Origin: Rhodospirillum sp. UBA1311
Lineage (GTDB): Bacteria; Pseudomonadota; Alphaproteobacteria; Rhodospirillales; Rhodospirillaceae
Assembly (NCBI GenBank): GCA_002307145.1
Contig: DBTR01000037.1
Location: 19,548-32,241, forward strand
DNA length: 12,694 nucleotides
Direction: 5' to 3'
Both the position numbers and the translations under genes were made by a program. The notes under the pieces are model-generated. The model saw only the letters and a program-made list of their open reading frames with translations. It did no database searches and was not told the DNA's origin. Positions 6,155 to 12,694 of this stretch are shown here, piece after piece (position 1 is the first letter of the stretch; every line of letters starts with the position of its first letter).

Positions 6155-6931
6155 CTATTTGCCCTGGAAGGCCGGAGTCCGCCGCTCGAAGAACGCGCGG
6201 ATGCCCTCCTGGTAGTCCTTGCTGTCGTAGATTTCCCGGCGCAGCGACTGGATGCGCTCGTAGGCCTCCGGCACGATCGGGCGCGCCGCCGAGAGAATCC
6301 GCAGCTCCTCCTTCAGAATCCGCACCACCAGCGGCGACACGTCGCCGATCTGGGCGGCGAGGTCGAAGGTGAAGGCCTCGATTTCGTCGCGCGGCAGGAC
6401 GTGGCCGATGACGCCGCTTTCGCGCAGCCGCTCCGCACCGATCGGGCGCGCGGTGAACAGCATTTCCTTGATCAGCGGCAGGCTCGCCACCCGCATCAGG
6501 TTGAGGACGCCCGAGATGTTGTAGGGCACGCCGAGCTTCGCCGGAGTGATCGCGAAGGTGGTGTCGTCGGCGGCGACGACGAGGTCGCAGCACATCACCA
6601 TCTCGCACGCGCCGCCCCAGACCGTGCCCTCGACCATCGCGATCACCGGCGAGGTGTGGAGCTGGAGGGCGCGGATCAGCCGCCGCAGCGGGTCGTTGTA
6701 GGTGAGCGGATCGCGCCCGTTGAGCGGCAATTCGGCGACCTCGTGCCCGGCGGAGAACACCTTGACGCCGGGCTTGGCGCGAAGAATCACCGCGCGCAGG
6801 TTCTGCCGCTGCATCTCGGCGAGCGCGTCGATGATTTCGTCGACCAGCTCCTGGCTGAGGGCATTGACCTTGGGACGGTCGAGGGTGATGACGCCGGTGG
6901 TATTCCGGATCTCGGTGATGATTAAGGACAT
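6155..6931 (-). CDS. scpB: Methylmalonyl-CoA decarboxylase (ScpB/YgfG-like, crotonase fold)
   Basis: The 258-residue crotonase-fold protein resembles E. coli ScpB (YgfG), which decarboxylates (R)-methylmalonyl-CoA to propionyl-CoA, along its whole length. Shared stretches include VFSAGHEVAELP (58-69), MVEGTVWGGACEM (99-111), GVPYN (134-138) and the tail YDSKDYQEG (235-243). H63, G107 and Y137 match E. coli His66, Gly110 and Tyr140 with a constant offset of three. A general enoyl-CoA hydratase would carry two catalytic Glu residues; here the pattern follows the decarboxylase. No methylmalonyl-CoA mutase, CoA transferase or carboxylase gene is in the window, so the pathway context is missing. 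It stands alone: a 234-base gap upstream with a palindrome close to the start, and a strong terminator downstream. The ATG at 6931 has only a weak ribosome site. Generic annotation would be enoyl-CoA hydratase/isomerase. Confidence 0.82.
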   Translation of the reverse strand: MSLIITEIRNTTGVITLDRPKVNALSQELVDEIIDALAEMQRQNLRAVILRAKPGVKVFSAGHEVAELPLNGRDPLTYNDPLRRLIRALQLHTSPVIAMVEGTVWGGACEMVMCCDLVVAADDTTFAITPAKLGVPYNISGVLNLMRVASLPLIKEMLFTARPIGAERLRESGVIGHVLPRDEIEAFTFDLAAQIGDVSPLVVRILKEELRILSAARPIVPEAYERIQSLRREIYDSKDYQEGIRAFFERRTPAFQGK

Positions 6932-6943
6932 GTTTCAACTCGC

Positions 6944-6959
6944 GACAGGGACACCTGTC
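6944..6959. promoter_or_regulatory. Perfect 6-4-6 palindrome upstream of the scpB-like gene, possible operator
   Basis: GACAGG (6944-6949), GACA and CCTGTC (6954-6959) are perfect inverted arms, ending 12 bases before the ATG at 6931. A shorter palindrome GGACA-CC-TGTCC (6949-6960) overlaps it. No matching regulator gene is next to it and no clear promoter was found. Confidence 0.4.
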
Positions 6960-7102
6960 CGATATCACGAGGCGCGCGGACCATGTGGCGCATGGGCGTC
7001 TTGGACTGCCGCAGTCATGCGATCGGGGTACTGGACGGTAGGCCGCGCCCGGCAGCCGGTCAATCGCGCCCCAATTGCCGCATTCACCCGGGCAAACCGC
7101 CG

Positions 7103-7135
7103 CGCCCCGGCATTGACGCCGACTCATTCGGGGCG
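7103..7135 (-). terminator. Inverted repeat after recQ, weak terminator candidate
   Basis: CGCCCCG (7103-7109) and CGGGGCG (7129-7135) pair with a 19-base loop about 30 bases past the recQ stop. The following minus-strand bases (GCGGCGGTTTG) do not form a real U-tract, so this is weak. Confidence 0.22.
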
Positions 7136-7165
7136 AAGCCACGATCCCGCCAAACGACTCGAAGG

Positions 7166-9034
7166 TCAGCGCACGCCGCCGACGTAAGCCGCGATCACCT
7201 CAAGAAACGCATCGCCGTAGCGTTCGAGCTTCGATTGGCCGACGCCCGAAACGCCGAGGAGATCGTCGCGGCTGGCCGGGCGCTCGGTGGCGAAGGCGAC
7301 CAGCGTGGTGTCGGGGAAGATCACGTAGGGCGGCACCGAAAGCTCCTTGGCGATCGCGGTGCGCTTGGCGCGAAGCGCCTCGAACAGCTCCATGTCCGCG
7401 CCGTCGAGCGCGGACCGGGCCTCGGCGGCGCGCGGCGAGCCGCGTTTCGACGCCTTCGCCGTCGTCGGGCGATCCTTGCGCAAGCGCACTTCGCGCTCGT
7501 GGCGGAACACCGCGCGGGCGTCGGGTTCGAGCTTGAGCGCGCCATAGGCGGCGTGGTCGACGCTCACCAGCCCGGCGGCGAGCAGTTGGCGGTAGATCGA
7601 CTGCCAGGTCTTCGCGGCGATATCCTTGCCCGCGCCGAATACCGGCATCTCGACGTGGCCGAAACGCTCGGTCTTGTCGTTGACGTTGCCCACCAGCACG
7701 TCGATCAAATGGCCGGTGCCGAAACGCTCGCCGGTGCGGTAGACCGCCGCCAGCGCCTTGATCGCGGCCTCGGTGCCGTCCCAGGTCTCCACCGGCTTGA
7801 GGCAGGTGTCGCAGTTGCCGCAGTTGCCGGGATAGGTTTCGCCGAAGTGGGCGAGCAGCGCCTGGCGGCGGCAGCCGGGGGTTTCGCAAATCGCCAGCAG
7901 GGCATTGAGCTTGGCGCGCTCGACCCGCTTGACGTCGTCGTCCGAGTTGCCTTCCTCGATCATCCGGCTGCGCTGGATCACGTCGGCCATGCCGTAGGTC
8001 ATCCAGGCGTCGGACGGCAGCCCGTCGCGCCCGGCGCGGCCGGTTTCCTGATAATAGGCTTCGACCGAGCCCGGCAGGTCGAGGTGGGCGACGTAGCGGA
8101 CGTTCGGCTTGTCGATCCCCATGCCGAAGGCGACGGTCGCCACAAGGCAGAGGTCTTCCTCCTTCAAAAACGCGTCCTGGTGGGCGTCGCGCATCTCGCG
8201 GTTCATTCCCGCGTGGTAGGCGAGCGAGCGAATCCCCTGCGTGTTCAGCCAGTTCGAGGTGTCCTCGACCTTGGCGCGGGAGAGGCAATAGACGATGCCG
8301 CTCGATCCCTTGTGGCGCGCGAGGAAGCGCAGGAGTTGCTGGCGCGGCTGGTCGCGCTCGACGATTTCGTAGGTGATGTTGGGGCGGTCGAACGAGGTGG
8401 AGAACACCACCGCGCCACGCAGGCCCAACTGGTCGATGATGTCTTCGCGGGTGTGCGGATCGGCGGTGGCGGTGAGCGCGATGCGCGGCACGCCGGGGAA
8501 TAGCTCGGCGATGCGCCCAAGTTCGCGGTATTCGGGGCGGAAATCATGGCCCCATTGCGAAACGCAGTGCGCCTCGTCGATCGCGAACAGCGCGATCCGG
8601 GCCCGCCCGACCAAGTCCTGGAAGCCCGGCGTAACGATCCGCTCCGGCGTGACGTAGAGGAGGTCGAGTTCGCCGTTCAGGATCGCGCGGCGGACGTCGA
8701 GGAATTCCTCGCGGGTGAGCGACGAATTCAGCGCCGCCGCACGCACGCCACGCTGCTTCAGCGCCTCCACCTGATCCCGCATCAGCGCGATCAGGGGCGA
8801 GATCACGATGCCGACGCCGTCGCGCAGCAGCGCCGGAATCTGGAAGCACAGCGACTTGCCCGCGCCGGTCGGGAACAGCACCACCGCGTCGCCACCCGAG
8901 GTCACATGGTCGACCACCTCGGCCTGCCTGCCGCGAAAGCCGGGATAGCCGTAGACCCGCTTGAGAATCGCGAGCGGGTCTTTCCCGTCGCCGATCTCCG
9001 GCGGGAGCATGGAAGGATTCTGGGAATAAGGCAT
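7166..9034 (-). CDS. recQ: ATP-dependent DNA helicase RecQ
   Basis: RecQ is a 3'-5' DNA helicase acting in recombination and replication-fork repair. The 622-residue protein has the standard order. Domain 1 carries Walker A PTGAGKS (55-61) and the DEAH box with aromatic-rich loop DEAHCVSQWGHDF (153-165). Domain 2 carries the QETGRAGRDG motif VI (329-338). The zinc site uses C388, C405, C408 and C411, matching E. coli Cys380/397/400/403. An RQC winged helix covers roughly 420-520. After a basic linker (about 515-540), an HRDC domain covers roughly 545-620, containing the helix-hairpin-helix-like GVSGVGQSKLERYG. No residue appears missing and the length is normal. The ATG at 9034 is chosen; M9 is an alternative. 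The gene is divergent from the Nfn fusion across a large gap, and a functional link is not expected. Confidence 0.96.
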   Translation of the reverse strand: MPYSQNPSMLPPEIGDGKDPLAILKRVYGYPGFRGRQAEVVDHVTSGGDAVVLFPTGAGKSLCFQIPALLRDGVGIVISPLIALMRDQVEALKQRGVRAAALNSSLTREEFLDVRRAILNGELDLLYVTPERIVTPGFQDLVGRARIALFAIDEAHCVSQWGHDFRPEYRELGRIAELFPGVPRIALTATADPHTREDIIDQLGLRGAVVFSTSFDRPNITYEIVERDQPRQQLLRFLARHKGSSGIVYCLSRAKVEDTSNWLNTQGIRSLAYHAGMNREMRDAHQDAFLKEEDLCLVATVAFGMGIDKPNVRYVAHLDLPGSVEAYYQETGRAGRDGLPSDAWMTYGMADVIQRSRMIEEGNSDDDVKRVERAKLNALLAICETPGCRRQALLAHFGETYPGNCGNCDTCLKPVETWDGTEAAIKALAAVYRTGERFGTGHLIDVLVGNVNDKTERFGHVEMPVFGAGKDIAAKTWQSIYRQLLAAGLVSVDHAAYGALKLEPDARAVFRHEREVRLRKDRPTTAKASKRGSPRAAEARSALDGADMELFEALRAKRTAIAKELSVPPYVIFPDTTLVAFATERPASRDDLLGVSGVGQSKLERYGDAFLEVIAAYVGGVR

Positions 9035-9296
9035 GGACCCGCTTTCGCCGAAGACTTCTCCTGCCGCTCCGGCCTTCCGGCCGGTACGACACGGCAGTGC
9101 CTACCCATACCCAGCAATCGCGGGATAAGCAACCCGCACCGCCTTGCCCCGGCGACTCGGGGGCTTTCGGGACTGCGGCGCGTCCGCCCCTCGCCCGGCC
9201 AGCGTGCGCCTCGCGGCAGCCGGTCGCCGTGCCTCCGGTTTCCGTGTACGCTCCACCTTGGACCCGGGCACAGGCCCCCTGCCCGAGGCCATCTGC

Positions 9297-9321
9297 AAAT
9301 CCTTAGAATCGGTAAGGTTTT
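9297..9321. repeat. Imperfect inverted repeat in the recQ-nfn gap
   Basis: The 9-base arms 9297-9305 and 9313-9321 pair at 8 of 9 positions (AAATCCTTA against TAAGGTTTT) around GAATCGG. It is AT-richer than its surroundings. It could be an operator or a weak terminator; nothing decides between them. Confidence 0.3.
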
Positions 9322-9403
9322 CCTGACCTTTGGGTGGGCTCTTCTCCGAGTCCGTGCCTACCCGCCGTGCCGCTAACCGTTCCAAATCACTTGAGAACCC
9401 CTC

Positions 9404-9433
9404 GCACATACAGATTTCTCGATGTGCAATCGA
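9404..9433. promoter_or_regulatory. Two overlapping inverted repeats upstream of the Nfn fusion gene
   Basis: GCACAT (9404-9409) pairs with ATGTGC (9422-9427) across 12 bases, and TCGAT (9419-9423) pairs with ATCGA (9429-9433) across GTGCA. They share bases, so only one can form as a hairpin. They may be protein sites or part of the leader RNA. Confidence 0.3.
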
Positions 9434-9447
9434 AGGGTTGCCGTACC

Positions 9448-9468
9448 ACCCCTCGGAGGGGTATTTTT
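9448..9468 (+). terminator. Terminator-like hairpin in the leader of the Nfn fusion gene
   Basis: ACCCCT (9448-9453), loop CGG and AGGGGT (9457-9462) form a perfect 6-bp stem followed by A and TTTTT (9464-9468). It lies about 100 bases before the start codon of the downstream gene, on the same strand, with no good promoter between. It is either an attenuator of that gene or the end of a short upstream transcript. Confidence 0.5.
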
Positions 9469-9472
9469 CCCC

Positions 9473-9514
9473 TGCCCCAAGAAGGGGGGCACGGGGGAAC
9501 GCGCTTCCCCCTGC
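9473..9514 (+). promoter_or_regulatory. Two mutually exclusive hairpins in the nfn leader
   Basis: TGCCCC (9473-9478) pairs with GGGGCA (9486-9491); GGGGGAA (9493-9499) pairs with TTCCCCC (9505-9511) around CGCGC and extends through GC/GC at 9489-9490 and 9513-9514 with a bulge. The two share bases 9489-9491, so the extended forms compete. Confidence 0.35.
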
Positions 9515-9560
9515 CGCCGCAGCGCCCCGGGGGGTCGGGGCCGCGCGGTCGTTCAGCAGT

Positions 9561-9565
9561 AGGGA
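9561..9565 (+). promoter_or_regulatory. Shine-Dalgarno site choosing the start of the Nfn fusion gene
   Basis: AGGGA ends directly against an ATG at 9566, which is too close to use; the second in-frame ATG at 9572 has a 6-base spacing and gives the family-like start MYQIIRCE. Confidence 0.55.
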
Positions 9566-9571
9566 ATGAGC

Positions 9572-11926
9572 ATGTACCAGATCATTCGGTGCGAGCAGTT
9601 TTCCGACGTGACCTTCCTCTGGGAGGTTCTCGCCCCCGACATCGCACAGGCTGCGCAGCCGGGTCAGTTCGTGATGCTGCGCCTTTATGAGGGCGGGGAG
9701 CGCATTCCGCTGACCGTCGCCGATTTCGACCGCGAGGCGGGCACCATTACCATGGTGATCCAGGCGCTCGGCAAGACCACCCGCGAAATGCGCGACCGCT
9801 ACAAGGCGGGCGACAGCTTCCGCGACTTCGTCGGCCCGCTCGGCCTGCCCGCGCACCTCGACAAGGTCGGCCACGTGGTGTTCGTCGGCGGCGGCCTCGG
9901 CGTCGCGCCGATCTATCCGCAACTCCGCGTCGCCAAGGAGAAGGGCAACCGCACCACCGGGATCATGGGCTTCCGCACCAAGGACCTGATCTTCTGGGAA
10001 GACCAGTTCAAGTCGCAGTGCGACACCCTCTTGATCTGCACCGACGACGGCTCCTACGGCCGCCCCGGCTTCGTCACCGACGCGCTCAAGCACGTGATCG
10101 AGACCGACAAGCCCGACATGGTGGTCGCGATCGGCCCGCTGCCGATGATGAACGCCTGCGTCGAGGTTACCCGGCCGTTCGGCGTCAAGACCATGGTGTC
10201 GCTCAACACGATCATGGTCGACGGCACCGGCATGTGCGGCTCCTGCCGCGTCACCGTGGACGGCAAGGTCAAGTTCGCCTGCGTCGACGGACCCGATTTC
10301 GACGGCCACGCGGTCGACTTCAAAGAGCTGCTGATGCGGCAGAAACGCTTCAAGATCGAGGAAAGCGAGGCGAACGCGCAGTTCGAACACGTCTGCAACC
10401 TCGACAAGGTGCTGATCCAGGAAGGCAAGCGCACCTACAAGAAAATGGCCGAGGTCGCGCCGCACCAAACGCCGATGCCCGAGCGCGACCCTGCCGAACG
10501 CGCCACCAACTTCGAGGAGGTCAACCTCGGCTACTCCGCCGAAGACGCCTTCCGCGAAGCCGAGCGCTGCCTGCAATGCCGCAACCCGAACTGCGTCTCC
10601 GGCTGCCCGGTGGGCGTGGACATCCAGGGCTTCGTCCGCAGCCTCTTGGTTCACGACCTCGAAGGCGCGCTCAAGGTGATCAACGAGTCGAGCCTCTTCC
10701 CCTCGATCTGCGGCCGGGTCTGCCCGCAGGAGAGCCAGTGCGAGGCGCAGTGCCTGTTGGCGAAGCGGATGGAGCCGGTGGCGATCGGCCGGCTGGAGCG
10801 CTTCATCGGCGATTACGCCCGCCCGGCCAAGACCGTGCCGCTCAAGTTCGCCAAGTCGATCGGCAAAGTGGCGGTGGTCGGTTCCGGCCCCGGCGGCCTC
10901 GCCGCGGCTGCCGACCTCACGCGCTTCGGCGCCGAGGTCACGGTCTACGAGGCACTGCATGTGCTCGGCGGCGTGTTGCAATACGGCATTCCGCCGTTCC
11001 GCCTGCCGCGCGACATCATCGAGCGCGAAATCCAGAAGCTCAAGGATCTCGGCGTCACCTTCCTCACCAACAAGGTGATCGGCAAGACCTTCACCGTGCC
11101 CCAGTTGCTTGAGGACAAGGGCTTCGACGCGGTGTTCATCGCCGCGGGCGCGGGCGCGCCGAGCTTCCTCGGCATTCCCGGCGAGTTCGCGGGCCGGGTG
11201 TACTCGGCCAACGAGTTCCTCACCCGCGTCAACCTGATGGCGGGCAACACCTTCCCGATCGTCGACACGCCGGTGAGCATCGGCGAGAGCGTGGTGGTGA
11301 TCGGCGCGGGCAACACCGCGATGGATTGCCTGCGCGTCGCCAAGCGCCTCGGCGCGCCCAAGGTCCGCTGCGTCTACCGTCGCTCGGAAGACGAAGCCCC
11401 GGCGCGCAAGGAAGAACTCCGCCACGCCAAGGAGGAAGGCATCGAGTTCTACTTCCTCCACGGCCCGGTGGAGATCAAGACCGATGCCGACGGCAACGTC
11501 GTCGGCATGCGGGTCGAGCGAATGGAACTCGGCGAACCCGACGACAAGGGCCGCCGCAAGCCGATCCCGACCGGCGTGTTCGTCGACCTCGACTGCGACA
11601 CGGTGATCTACGCCCTCGGCACCAACGCCAACCCGGTGGTGGCGAGCACCGCCCCCGCCCTGGTGCGCAACAAGTGGGGCTACATCGTCGCCGACGAACA
11701 GACCCAGGCGACGACGATGCCGAAGGTGTTCGCGGGTGGCGACATCGTCACCGGCGGCGCCACGGTGATCCTCGCCATGGGGGCCGGCCGCCGCGCCGCG
11801 CGCGCGATCGGCGCATACCTCCAGGACCGCGAAAAGGCCTGGCCGCCCGCCCCCGAGACGATCGAAGCCTTCGTCCCGCCCACCCCGCTGCCGCAACCGG
11901 AGGAACCGGTTCCCGCCAGCGCGTAA
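9572..11926 (+). CDS. Fused NfnAB/SudAB-type NADH-dependent ferredoxin:NADP+ oxidoreductase (NfnS-NfnL fusion)
   Basis: The 784-residue protein joins two enzymes usually made as separate subunits. Residues 1-270 are the small, ferredoxin-NADP reductase-like subunit: a FAD barrel (RIPLTVAD near 44-51), a nucleotide-binding core (VVFVGGGLGVAPI, 102-114) and a [2Fe-2S] site with D217, C222, C225 and C237. Residues from about 295 are the large, GltD-like subunit: Cys sets C333/C336/C341/C345 and C380/C384/C390/C394 for two [4Fe-4S] clusters, an FAD motif VGSGPGG (436-442), an NADPH-site motif VIGAGNTAMD (576-585) and a closing FAD motif AGGDIVTGGATV (721-732). In characterised NfnAB this couples NADH, NADPH and ferredoxin by electron bifurcation; sulfide dehydrogenase and glutamate synthase small subunit are the usual alternative labels. 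The N-terminal FNR module argues against plain GltD, and no gltB is adjacent. A Pro-rich tail (about 758-784) is extra. The gene is monocistronic. Confidence 0.88.
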   Translation: MYQIIRCEQFSDVTFLWEVLAPDIAQAAQPGQFVMLRLYEGGERIPLTVADFDREAGTITMVIQALGKTTREMRDRYKAGDSFRDFVGPLGLPAHLDKVGHVVFVGGGLGVAPIYPQLRVAKEKGNRTTGIMGFRTKDLIFWEDQFKSQCDTLLICTDDGSYGRPGFVTDALKHVIETDKPDMVVAIGPLPMMNACVEVTRPFGVKTMVSLNTIMVDGTGMCGSCRVTVDGKVKFACVDGPDFDGHAVDFKELLMRQKRFKIEESEANAQFEHVCNLDKVLIQEGKRTYKKMAEVAPHQTPMPERDPAERATNFEEVNLGYSAEDAFREAERCLQCRNPNCVSGCPVGVDIQGFVRSLLVHDLEGALKVINESSLFPSICGRVCPQESQCEAQCLLAKRMEPVAIGRLERFIGDYARPAKTVPLKFAKSIGKVAVVGSGPGGLAAAADLTRFGAEVTVYEALHVLGGVLQYGIPPFRLPRDIIEREIQKLKDLGVTFLTNKVIGKTFTVPQLLEDKGFDAVFIAAGAGAPSFLGIPGEFAGRVYSANEFLTRVNLMAGNTFPIVDTPVSIGESVVVIGAGNTAMDCLRVAKRLGAPKVRCVYRRSEDEAPARKEELRHAKEEGIEFYFLHGPVEIKTDADGNVVGMRVERMELGEPDDKGRRKPIPTGVFVDLDCDTVIYALGTNANPVVASTAPALVRNKWGYIVADEQTQATTMPKVFAGGDIVTGGATVILAMGAGRRAARAIGAYLQDREKAWPPAPETIEAFVPPTPLPQPEEPVPASA

Positions 11927-11958
11927 GCCATAACCAAGAAAATTGGAAAAACCTTCCA

Positions 11959-11986
11959 GGGGGCGAGCAATCGCCCCCTTTTGTTT
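11959..11986 (+). terminator. Strong Rho-independent terminator of the Nfn fusion gene
   Basis: GGGGGCGA (11959-11966), loop GCAA and TCGCCCCC (11971-11978) make a perfect 8-bp stem with a stable GNRA tetraloop, followed by TTTTGTTT (11979-11986), 32 bases past the stop codon. Confidence 0.93.
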
Positions 11987-12095
11987 CGCCCAGGCCCCGG
12001 GGGAGGGACCTTGGCGTAGATCAGAAGCGACTTGAACTTGTGATGAATGCCCCTGAGGAGCGTACATCCAACGAGCCCAATGAATCGATCGCTTC

Positions 12096-12112
12096 CAGTC
12101 CGCTCTGGACTG
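12096..12112. repeat. Short perfect inverted repeat beyond the right-edge gene
   Basis: CAGTCC (12096-12101) and GGACTG (12107-12112) pair around GCTCT, about 37 bases past the stop of the minus-strand gene. On the minus strand the bases that follow are not U-rich, so terminator function is doubtful. Confidence 0.3.
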
Positions 12113-12148
12113 CCTCTTGGCAATGTCCTAGCGCAATCGCGACAAGGA

Positions 12149-12694
12149 TCATACGTAGCGCACGATATCCTCTTCGCTCCGCTTGCGTTCAGCCCGGATG
12201 CTGTCCGTGAGCCATTCTATTTGCTTTAAAGCCCAGTCCCGCACTGCCGGATTCTTATGGGTACTCCATGTCTGCACGAGAGGTAAAAGGGGTTCGAGGT
12301 ACGGCGCCAGACCACCCCACGATGACTTAGGTCGCAGCCGGAACGCAAGAGCTTCAAGGACTCCGGGCGCGTTACCGAACTCGTCTATGTAAGCTTCGAG
12401 TTCCTTGTGCCACGAGAGAACGCCATTCATATCTCGCTGCGCTACTGGCAGCCAGTCTACCGCCACAGCTGCGCGTTTTTCGGGCTTCGCTCTGACCCAC
12501 GTGAGAAATTGTGAAGGCGGGATATCGATGCCAAGCCCCCGTCCCAGGTGATCGTCCTGGAAACCGTTATGTGCTTCTAGAAGGTTCTCGATATAGAAAC
12601 GAGTGCGCCACGATCTGCTTGTAAGCTTTTTCGCGATCTCATCCCAAACGGGCTGAGGATGCAGCGGCATGAGCTGCTGCCGGTTTTGTGGACA
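12149..12694 (-). CDS. Unrecognised helical (HEAT-like) protein, C-terminal part; continues beyond the right edge
   Basis: The frame is open through base 12694, so at least 181 codons of a longer gene are present. An ATG at 12670 exists but has no ribosome site, and the eight codons before it are also open, so I treat the gene as 5'-truncated by the window. The product looks all-helical. Repeated Trp- and Leu-rich segments (VWDEIAKKL, FLTWVRAKPE, WGGLAPYLEPLLPL) end in NPAVRDWALKQIEWL and a charged coil (DSIRAERKRSEED). This resembles the HEAT-like C-terminal regions of some large NTPases, including defence-related ones, but no catalytic motif is visible and I assign no function. GC is about 53-55% in two counted 60-base lines, against about 68% in a counted line of the Nfn fusion gene, which suggests transfer. 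No partner gene is in view. Confidence 0.6.
   Translation of the reverse strand, partial: CPQNRQQLMPLHPQPVWDEIAKKLTSRSWRTRFYIENLLEAHNGFQDDHLGRGLGIDIPPSQFLTWVRAKPEKRAAVAVDWLPVAQRDMNGVLSWHKELEAYIDEFGNAPGVLEALAFRLRPKSSWGGLAPYLEPLLPLVQTWSTHKNPAVRDWALKQIEWLTDSIRAERKRSEEDIVRYV

Larger units (their letters stand above)
9035..9571. other. 537-base divergent gap between recQ and the Nfn fusion gene, no gene seen
   Basis: No convincing gene was found on either strand; short frames here lack ribosome sites and resemble nothing. The left half (to about 9290) is plain GC-rich sequence. The right half is denser: imperfect and perfect inverted repeats (9297-9321, 9404-9433), a terminator-like hairpin (9448-9468) and two overlapping GC hairpins (9473-9514) before the Shine-Dalgarno site at 9561. 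Promoters for both flanking genes must lie here but none matches a consensus well. Confidence 0.6.

Noticed and set aside
4758..6372. Long plus-strand frames opposite the FUSC and marR genes.
   Set aside because: They are Pro-, Arg- and Ala-rich shadows of the GC-rich FUSC gene without conserved motifs or ribosome sites.
9404..9433. An FNR/Anr box for anaerobic control of the Nfn fusion gene.
   Set aside because: I looked for TTGAT-N4-ATCAA because of the enzyme's likely role; nothing closer than unrelated inverted repeats was found.
9101..12067. A 988-codon open frame on the minus strand opposite the Nfn fusion gene.
   Set aside because: It is antisense to a clearly conserved protein, its translation is low-complexity (rich in Arg, Ala, Asp and His) with no recognisable motif, and it spans intergenic DNA and a terminator. 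Long antisense frames are expected at this GC content.
11680..12123. A 147-codon minus-strand frame across the Nfn terminator.
   Set aside because: Most of it is antisense to the fusion gene and it crosses a strong terminator. The part in the gap (residues like FKSLLIYAKV) looks protein-like, but it has no recognised family.
1..12694. CRISPR arrays, tRNA or rRNA genes, insertion-sequence transposases or phage genes.
   Set aside because: No regularly spaced repeats, cloverleaf-like sequences, rRNA segments or transposase/integrase proteins were recognised on either strand.

Overview
The window is chromosomal DNA from a high-GC proteobacterium. An alphaproteobacterium of the Rhodospirillales type is the best guess, from the ParE sequence, the codon usage and the GC-rich hairpin repeats between genes; no rRNA or other firm taxonomic marker is present. 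Most of the window is compact and dominated by housekeeping and metabolic genes. No tRNA, rRNA, CRISPR array or transposase gene was recognised.

Left part (1-3482): the 5' two thirds of parE (topoisomerase IV subunit B, minus strand, cut by the window edge); a 281-base gap holding three related GC-rich hairpin repeats; a RidA-family imine deaminase gene (minus); and, divergent from it, serA (plus, GTG start) encoding an E. coli-type 3-phosphoglycerate dehydrogenase with a serine-sensing ACT domain. Serine synthesis and RidA belong to the same metabolic neighbourhood, because RidA removes the reactive 2-aminoacrylate made when serine is deaminated.

Middle (3484-6931): three overlapping minus-strand genes form one likely operon: a MarR-type regulator, a half-size FUSC membrane protein and a cytoplasmic GH13 glycosidase. 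A perfect 6-4-6 palindrome sits on the predicted -10 element one base before the marR start codon, which suggests autoregulation and a nearly leaderless message. Upstream lie a strong terminator and a lone methylmalonyl-CoA decarboxylase gene (scpB-like), itself preceded by another 6-4-6 palindrome.

Right part (7166-12694): recQ (minus) and, divergent across a 537-base gap, a single-chain fusion of the two subunits of an NfnAB/SudAB-type NADH-dependent reduced ferredoxin:NADP+ oxidoreductase. It retains ligands for one [2Fe-2S] and two [4Fe-4S] clusters. Its leader contains a terminator-like hairpin and two overlapping hairpins, so premature termination is possible. A strong terminator closes the gene. 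Beyond it the base composition falls to roughly 53-55% GC, against about 68% in the fusion gene, and the last frame (minus, open to the right edge) is the C-terminal part of an unrecognised helical, HEAT-like protein. This may be the edge of an acquired island.

No complete new system is visible. The best leads are the fused electron-bifurcating enzyme with its structured leader, the MarR operator/leaderless promoter with its odd transporter-glycosidase operon, and the low-GC gene at the right edge.
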